Below the pieces are notes generated by a model. That model was not told the origin of the DNA. It worked only from the letters and a program-made list of their open reading frames with translations, and made no database searches. A stretch of DNA of 64,000 bases from Phaeacidiphilus oryzae TH49 (GTDB lineage: Bacteria; Actinomycetota; Actinomycetes; Streptomycetales; Streptomycetaceae), in assembly GCF_000744815.1 (NCBI RefSeq), contig NZ_JQMQ01000005.1:2736055-2800054 (forward strand), read 5' to 3'. Shown in pieces: positions 59,234-64,000 of this stretch (the stretch's first letter is position 1; the number at the start of each line of letters is the position of its first letter). The position numbers were made by a program, and so were the translations under genes.

Positions 59234-60037
59234 ATGGCCGACACTCCCGTCCTGTACCGGCTCGCCGACGGCGTCGCGAGCATCGTCATCAACCGTCCCG
59301 AGGCGATGAACGCCCTGGACACCGAGACCAAGGTCGCCCTGCGGGACGCCGCCGCGCGGGCCGCGGCGGACCCGGACGTCCGGGCCGTGCTGCTGACCGG
59401 TGCGGGCGACCGGGCGTTCTGCGTGGGGCAGGACCTCAAGGAGCACATCCAGAAGCTGGAGGAGGCGCGGAACGGCGGGAAGGCCGCGCTGTCCACGGTG
59501 TCCGAGCACTACAACCCGCTGGTCACCTCGCTGGCCACGATGCGGAAGCCGGTGGTGGCCGCGGTCAACGGGGTCGCGGCGGGCGCGGGCGCGGCGCTGG
59601 CCTGGGCCTGCGACTTCCGGCTGGTCGCCGAGACGGCCGGGTTCAACACCTCGTTCGCCGGGGTCGCGCTGACCGCCGACTCGGGGGCGTCCTGGACGCT
59701 GCCGCGGCTGGTCGGGCATGCGCGGGCGACCGAGCTGCTGATGTTCCCGCGGACGGTGAAGGCGCCCGAGGCACTGGAACTGGGGCTGGCCACCCGGGTC
59801 CTGTCGGCGGCCGAACTCGCCGACCAGGCAAGGGAGTTCGCGGTGCGGCTGGCGGAGGGACCGACGGTGGCGTACGGGGCGATCAAGGAGTCGCTGGCGT
59901 ACGGCGCCGGGCGGGGGCTGGTCGCCGCGCTGGAGAAGGAGGACGAGTTGCAGACGCTCGCGGGCGCGTCGGAGGATCACGCGATCGCGGTGGAGGCCTT
60001 CCTGAAGAAGGAGACCCCGCGCTTTCTGGGGCGGTAG
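59234..60037 (+). CDS. Enoyl-CoA hydratase/isomerase family protein
   Basis: 267 residues. Crotonase features: VASIVINRPEAMNALDTETK, AFCVGQDLKEHIQ, VAAVNGVAAGAGAALAWACD (oxyanion-hole GVAAGAG), FAGVALTADSGASWTLPRLV. The Asp in place of the usual Glu (ADSG) resembles PaaG-like isomerases more than classical hydratases. It would act on CoA thioesters in fatty or aromatic acid breakdown. ATG 59234. Confidence 0.9.
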   Translation: MADTPVLYRLADGVASIVINRPEAMNALDTETKVALRDAAARAAADPDVRAVLLTGAGDRAFCVGQDLKEHIQKLEEARNGGKAALSTVSEHYNPLVTSLATMRKPVVAAVNGVAAGAGAALAWACDFRLVAETAGFNTSFAGVALTADSGASWTLPRLVGHARATELLMFPRTVKAPEALELGLATRVLSAAELADQAREFAVRLAEGPTVAYGAIKESLAYGAGRGLVAALEKEDELQTLAGASEDHAIAVEAFLKKETPRFLGR

Positions 60038-60101
60038 GGCGGCAGGGCGGTAAGGCGGCAGGCGGGGCGGCCGGGTCAGCGAGCCCGCGGGCCGGTACGG
60101 C

Positions 60102-60680
60102 TCAGCGCGCGTGACAGTCCGCCAGGTGGTCGTTGACCAGGCCGCAGGCCTGCATCAGGGCGTACGCGGTGGTCGGTCCCACGAAGCGGAAGCCGTGCCG
60201 CTTGAGGGACTTGGCGAGGGCGGTGGACTCCGGGGTGGTGGCGGGGACGTCGGCCGGCGTCTTCGGCGCGGCGGGCGCGGGATCGGGGGCGAAGGACCAG
60301 ATGAGGGCGTCCAGTTCACCCGCGCCGAGCTCGCGCGCGGCCCGCGCGTTGGCGATCGCGGCGGCGATCTTCGCGCGGTTGCGGATGATGCCGGGGTCGG
60401 CGAGAAGCCGCTCGGCGTCCGCCTCGGTGTACTCCGCGACCTCGGCGATGGCGAAGCCGTCGAACGCGCGGCGGAAGCCCTCGCGGCGGCGGAGGATGGT
60501 CAGCCAGGAGAGGCCGGACTGGAAGGCCTCCAGGCAGATCCGCTCGAACAGCGCGTCGTCGCCGTGGACCGGGACGCCCCACTCGCTGTCGTGGTACTCG
60601 CGGTAGTCGTCGGCGCTCAGCCCCCAGGGGCAGCGGAGCAGTCCGTCGGGGCCGGGAAGCGCGGCGGAGGCGGGGATCAT
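60102..60680 (-). CDS. tag: DNA-3-methyladenine glycosylase I
   Basis: 192 residues. RCPWGLSADDYREYHDSEWG and VPVHGDDALFERICLEAFQS, then GLSWLTILRRREGFRRAFDG, are diagnostic for TagI; the C-terminal LMQACGLVNDHLADCHAR supplies zinc-site His and Cys. It excises 3-methyladenine in base-excision repair. The ATG overlaps the stop of the restored DivIVA-domain gene as ATGA. Confidence 0.93.
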   Translation of the reverse strand: MIPASAALPGPDGLLRCPWGLSADDYREYHDSEWGVPVHGDDALFERICLEAFQSGLSWLTILRRREGFRRAFDGFAIAEVAEYTEADAERLLADPGIIRNRAKIAAAIANARAARELGAGELDALIWSFAPDPAPAAPKTPADVPATTPESTALAKSLKRHGFRFVGPTTAYALMQACGLVNDHLADCHAR

Positions 60681-61167
60681 CGATCGCTCTCGTCGGTGGG
60701 CTGGGACGCGGTGGGCTGGGACGCGGTGGGCTGGGGGCCGCTGGGCTGAGGACCGGCGGCCTGCGGGCCGGTGGAGGGCTCGGGGCCGGTGGGTCCGGCC
60801 GCCGGGGGCCCTGCGGCCGGGGCCCGGCCGCCGGCGCGGGCGGCTGGGGATGGACGGCGGTGGCGCCGTGGTGGCCGGCGCGGGAGCCGGCGAGGGCGAT
60901 CTCCAGGGCGGCGATCCGCCCGTCCCGCTCCGCCAGCTCGGCGCCGAGCCGGTCCAGGACGGTGTCCACCTCGTCCATCCGGTAGCCGCGCAGCGCCATC
61001 GGCAGCCGCAGGCCCTCGACGTCCTGGCGGTTCATCGGGCGCTCGGCGGGCAGCCGCGCCGAGATCCGGTCCGGCGCGGCCTCCTCCAGGGAGCCGCCCG
61101 CGCCCAGCGCGACCAGCGCCGCGATGCCCAGCACCACGACCATCACGAGCAGGATCAGCCAGAACAA
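60677..61167 (-). CDS. Membrane-anchored DivIVA-domain protein, frameshifted in its Pro-rich tail
   Basis: TTG 61165-61167 follows AAGGAG. A membrane helix (LFWLILLVMVVVLGIAALVA) precedes the DivIVA motif LRLPMALRGYRMDEVDTVLD and a short coiled coil. The frame then runs on to 60316 through tag as Arg/Pro noise. In another frame the tail reads GPQPTASQPTASQPTDESDR and stops at 60677, overlapping the tag ATG. The span is 491 bases, one short of a multiple of three, and one C missing from a run at 60804-60808 would restore 163 residues. The DivIVA core is unaffected, so the product may still work. A base-call error is equally possible. Confidence 0.68.
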
Positions 61168-61310
61168 CGGAGGACTCCTTCGTTTTGCCGCGAGCGCTGC
61201 GGGATCATGGTGCTCCGGGACCGTGCTGAACGGAGCCCGGACGCCCACCATGATGGACCAACCGGTCTCGTCCATGGTGGACGGTTCACCTGTGGAGGAG
61301 GAGAGAACCC

Positions 61311-62177
61311 TTGGCGCCGCTCAGGCTGGGACAGCGGGAGTTCGGTGACGACGAGCTCGTCATCATGGCCATCGTCAACCGGACGCCCGACTCGTTCTTC
61401 GACAAGGGGGCGACCTTCGACGACGAGCCGGCCTTCGCCGCGGCGGCGCGGGCGATCGAGGAGGGCGCCGCCATCCTGGACATCGGCGGGGTGAAGGCCG
61501 GCCCCGGCGAGGAGGTCACCGTCGAGGAGGAGCTGCGCCGGACGGTGCCGTTCGTGGCCGAGCTGCGGCGGCGCCACCCCGAGGTGGTGATCAGCGTCGA
61601 CACCTGGCGGGCGGAGGTCGGGGACGCGGTCTGCGAGGTCGGGGCCGACCTGCTGAACGACGCCTGGGGCGGGGTGGATCCGGGGCTGGCCGAGGTCGCG
61701 GCGAAGCACCGGGTGGGGCTGGTCTGCACCCACGCGGGCGGGGCCGAGCCCCGGACGCGGCCGCACCGGGTCGAGTACGCGGACGTGATGGCCGACATCC
61801 TGCGGGTCACCCGGGGGCTCGCGGAGCGGGCGGTGGAGCTGGGGGTGCCGCGGGAGTCGGTGATCATCGATCCCGGCCATGACTTCGGTAAGAACACCCG
61901 CCACTCGCTGGAGGCGACCCGGCGGCTGCCGGAGATGGCGGACACCGGGTGGCCGGTGCTGGTCTCCCTGTCCAACAAGGACTTCGTCGGGGAGTCGATC
62001 GACCGGCCGGTGAACGAGCGGCTGCTGGGGACCCTGGCGACCACGGCGGTCTCGGCGTGGCTGGGAGCGCGGGTGTACCGGGTCCACCAGGTGCGGGAGA
62101 CGCGGGAGACGCTGGACATGGTGGCCGCGATCGCGGGGACGCGGGAGCCGGCGGTGGCGCGGCGAGGGCTGGCGTAG
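61311..62177 (+). CDS. folP2: Dihydropteroate synthase-family protein (FolP2-like)
   Basis: 288 residues from TTG 61311, with GGAGGAG upstream. MAIVNRTPDSFFDKG, ILDIGGVKAGPGEEV, VISVDTWRAEVGDAVCEVGA, LLNDAWGG and IDPGHDFGKN follow the DHPS order. The usual GGxSTRPG loop is IGGVKAGPG, as in mycobacterial FolP2, which is reported to lack DHPS activity. Neighbours (a LOG protein and dapE) also match the FolP2 locus. Confidence 0.87.
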   Translation: MAPLRLGQREFGDDELVIMAIVNRTPDSFFDKGATFDDEPAFAAAARAIEEGAAILDIGGVKAGPGEEVTVEEELRRTVPFVAELRRRHPEVVISVDTWRAEVGDAVCEVGADLLNDAWGGVDPGLAEVAAKHRVGLVCTHAGGAEPRTRPHRVEYADVMADILRVTRGLAERAVELGVPRESVIIDPGHDFGKNTRHSLEATRRLPEMADTGWPVLVSLSNKDFVGESIDRPVNERLLGTLATTAVSAWLGARVYRVHQVRETRETLDMVAAIAGTREPAVARRGLA

Positions 62178-62237
62178 CGGCGTCGCGTCGCGCGGTTCCC
62201 GCGCCACCTTGTTCCCGCGCCCCTGGTTCCCGCGGGG

Positions 62238-63038
<801 letters not shown>

Positions 63039-63113
63039 GAATGCAGGGTAGTGATAGCCGGGCCAAGTCGCGGTGAACTGGGCGTTTCGTCCCGGCGGCC
63101 CGGGCCGGGCCGG

Positions 63114-64000
63114 TCAGGAGAGCCAGGCGCGGAGGCGCTTCTCGCATTCCAGGACGGCGGAGCGGGAGCAGTGCTCGTCGCGGGTGTGGGCCAGGTTGGG
63201 TTCGCCGGGGCCGTAGTTGACCGCGGGGACGCCGAGGGCCGAGAAGCGGGCCACGTCCGTCCAGCCGTACTTGGGCTGGGCGGTGGCGCCGGTGGCGGCG
63301 ATGAACGCGGCGGCGGCCGGGTGGCCGAGGCCGGGGAGGGCGCCGGGGGCGGTGTCGGTGAGCTCGATCTCGAAGCCGTCCAGCACCTCGCGGACGTGCG
63401 CCAGCGCCTCCTCCTCGGTCCGGTCGGGGGCGAAGCGGAAGTTGACGAGGACCGTGCACTCGTCCGGGATGACGTTGCCGGCGATGCCGCCGGAGATCCC
63501 CACCGCGTTGAGGCCCTCGCGGTACTCCAGGCCGTCGATGACCGGGTGGCGGGGCTGGTAGTCGGCGAGCCGGGCGAGGATCGGAGCGGCGGCGTGGATG
63601 GCGTTCTCGCCGAGCCAGGAGCGGCCGGAATGGGCCCGCCGGCCGCGGGTCCTGACGGCCACTCGGAGCGTGCCCTGGCAGCCGCCCTCGACCTGACCGC
63701 TGCTCGGCTCCATCAGCACGGCGAAGTCGGCGGCCAGCCACTCGGGGTGGTCGCGGGCGAGCCGGGCGAGGCCGTTGCGCTCCGCCTCGACCTCCTCGCA
63801 GTCGTAGAAGACGAAGGTGAGGTCGCGGTTGGGCGCGGTCATCCCGGCGGCGATCCTCAGCTGTACGGCGACGCCGGACTTCATGTCCGAGGTGCCGCAG
63901 CCGTAGAGGAGGTCGCCCTCGGTGCGCGAGGGGACGTTGTCCGCGATCGGGACGGTGTCCAGGTGCCCGGCGAGGAGTACCCGCTCGGCCCGGCCGAGGC
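63114..64000 (-). CDS. dapE: Succinyl-diaminopimelate desuccinylase, 5' end outside the window
   Basis: The frame is open to the end of the window. [10 protein letters not shown] holds the first metal His and catalytic Asp, [13 protein letters not shown] the bridging Asp, [14 protein letters not shown] the catalytic Glu and [18 protein letters not shown] the last His. This is an M20 enzyme of lysine/diaminopimelate synthesis. Only the N-terminal portion is missing. Gene order next to LOG and folP2 agrees with M. tuberculosis dapE. Confidence 0.9.
   Translation of the reverse strand, partial: LGRAERVLLAGHLDTVPIADNVPSRTEGDLLYGCGTSDMKSGVAVQLRIAAGMTAPNRDLTFVFYDCEEVEAERNGLARLARDHPEWLAADFAVLMEPSSGQVEGGCQGTLRVAVRTRGRRAHSGRSWLGENAIHAAAPILARLADYQPRHPVIDGLEYREGLNAVGISGGIAGNVIPDECTVLVNFRFAPDRTEEEALAHVREVLDGFEIELTDTAPGALPGLGHPAAAAFIAATGATAQPKYGWTDVARFSALGVPAVNYGPGEPNLAHTRDEHCSRSAVLECEKRLRAWLS

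Noticed and set aside
60316..60676. C-terminal extension of the DivIVA-domain protein through tag
   Set aside because: It is Arg/Pro/His noise read out of frame through a conserved glycosylase gene; a one-base frameshift explains it better.

Overview
The window reads as chromosomal core DNA from a streptomycete (Streptomyces, Kitasatospora, Streptacidiphilus or a close relative). It is visibly very G+C-rich, uses GTG/TTG starts freely, and carries actinobacterial marker families: a WhiB-family regulator with an AT-hook, mycoredoxin, UvrD2, an AdnAB-type helicase-nuclease pair, DUF3107, DUF3117, MoeZ and TatB/HtrA next to an ECF sigma factor. No phage, transposon, CRISPR array, rRNA or tRNA gene was found.

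Layout. 1-8 kb: end of a NUDIX gene, a YgjP-like metallopeptidase, an E1/ThiF-like protein next to an ABC1-family kinase, then wblC/whiB7 with a long leader (upstream ORF, intrinsic terminator and candidate promoter), uvrD2 and divergent mycoredoxin. 8-16 kb: HutC-type GntR regulator, RsbW-like ATPase, NudC, M20 peptidase, LppX-like lipoprotein, EEP hydrolase and SpoIIE-type phosphatase. 16-23 kb: adnA and adnB (adnB frameshifted before its nuclease domain) and an alkyltransferase-like protein. 23-33 kb: a pseudokinase/LPG-synthase-like membrane fusion, MoeZ, an epimerase, a coupled glycosyltransferase/membrane-protein pair and an alpha/beta hydrolase. 33-40 kb: TetR regulator, DUF3107, ferritin-like protein, RhlE-type DEAD-box helicase and a hydrolase. 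40-51 kb: a 54-residue protein, a zinc-ribbon protein, PHP phosphoesterase, SUFU-domain protein, CorA, an EamA exporter, an MgtE-N/CBS protein, DUF1003 and Mrp. 51-64 kb: tatB, htrA, anti-sigma factor, ECF sigma factor, O-methyltransferase, DUF3117, enoyl-CoA hydratase, tag, a DivIVA-domain protein (tail frameshifted), a FolP2-like protein, a LOG protein and the start-truncated dapE.

From recalled gene order, the first two thirds match the Mycobacterium tuberculosis Rv3195-Rv3212 neighbourhood and the last third the Rv1202-Rv1239 neighbourhood. Both blocks are housekeeping and stress regions: double-strand-break processing, DNA repair, redox control, translation-stress resistance, envelope stress through ECF sigma/anti-sigma/HtrA, Mg2+ transport and the lysine/folate edges of metabolism.

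What the gene list does not explain is mainly non-coding. A GTTCCCCGCGCCCC element is dispersed through intergenic gaps and expanded into two tandem arrays. There are 15-bp and about 25-bp minisatellites, several long perfect palindromes, an attenuator-like wblC leader, and two apparent single-base frameshifts. The best candidate for new biology is the wblC leader. No undescribed multi-gene system is convincingly visible.
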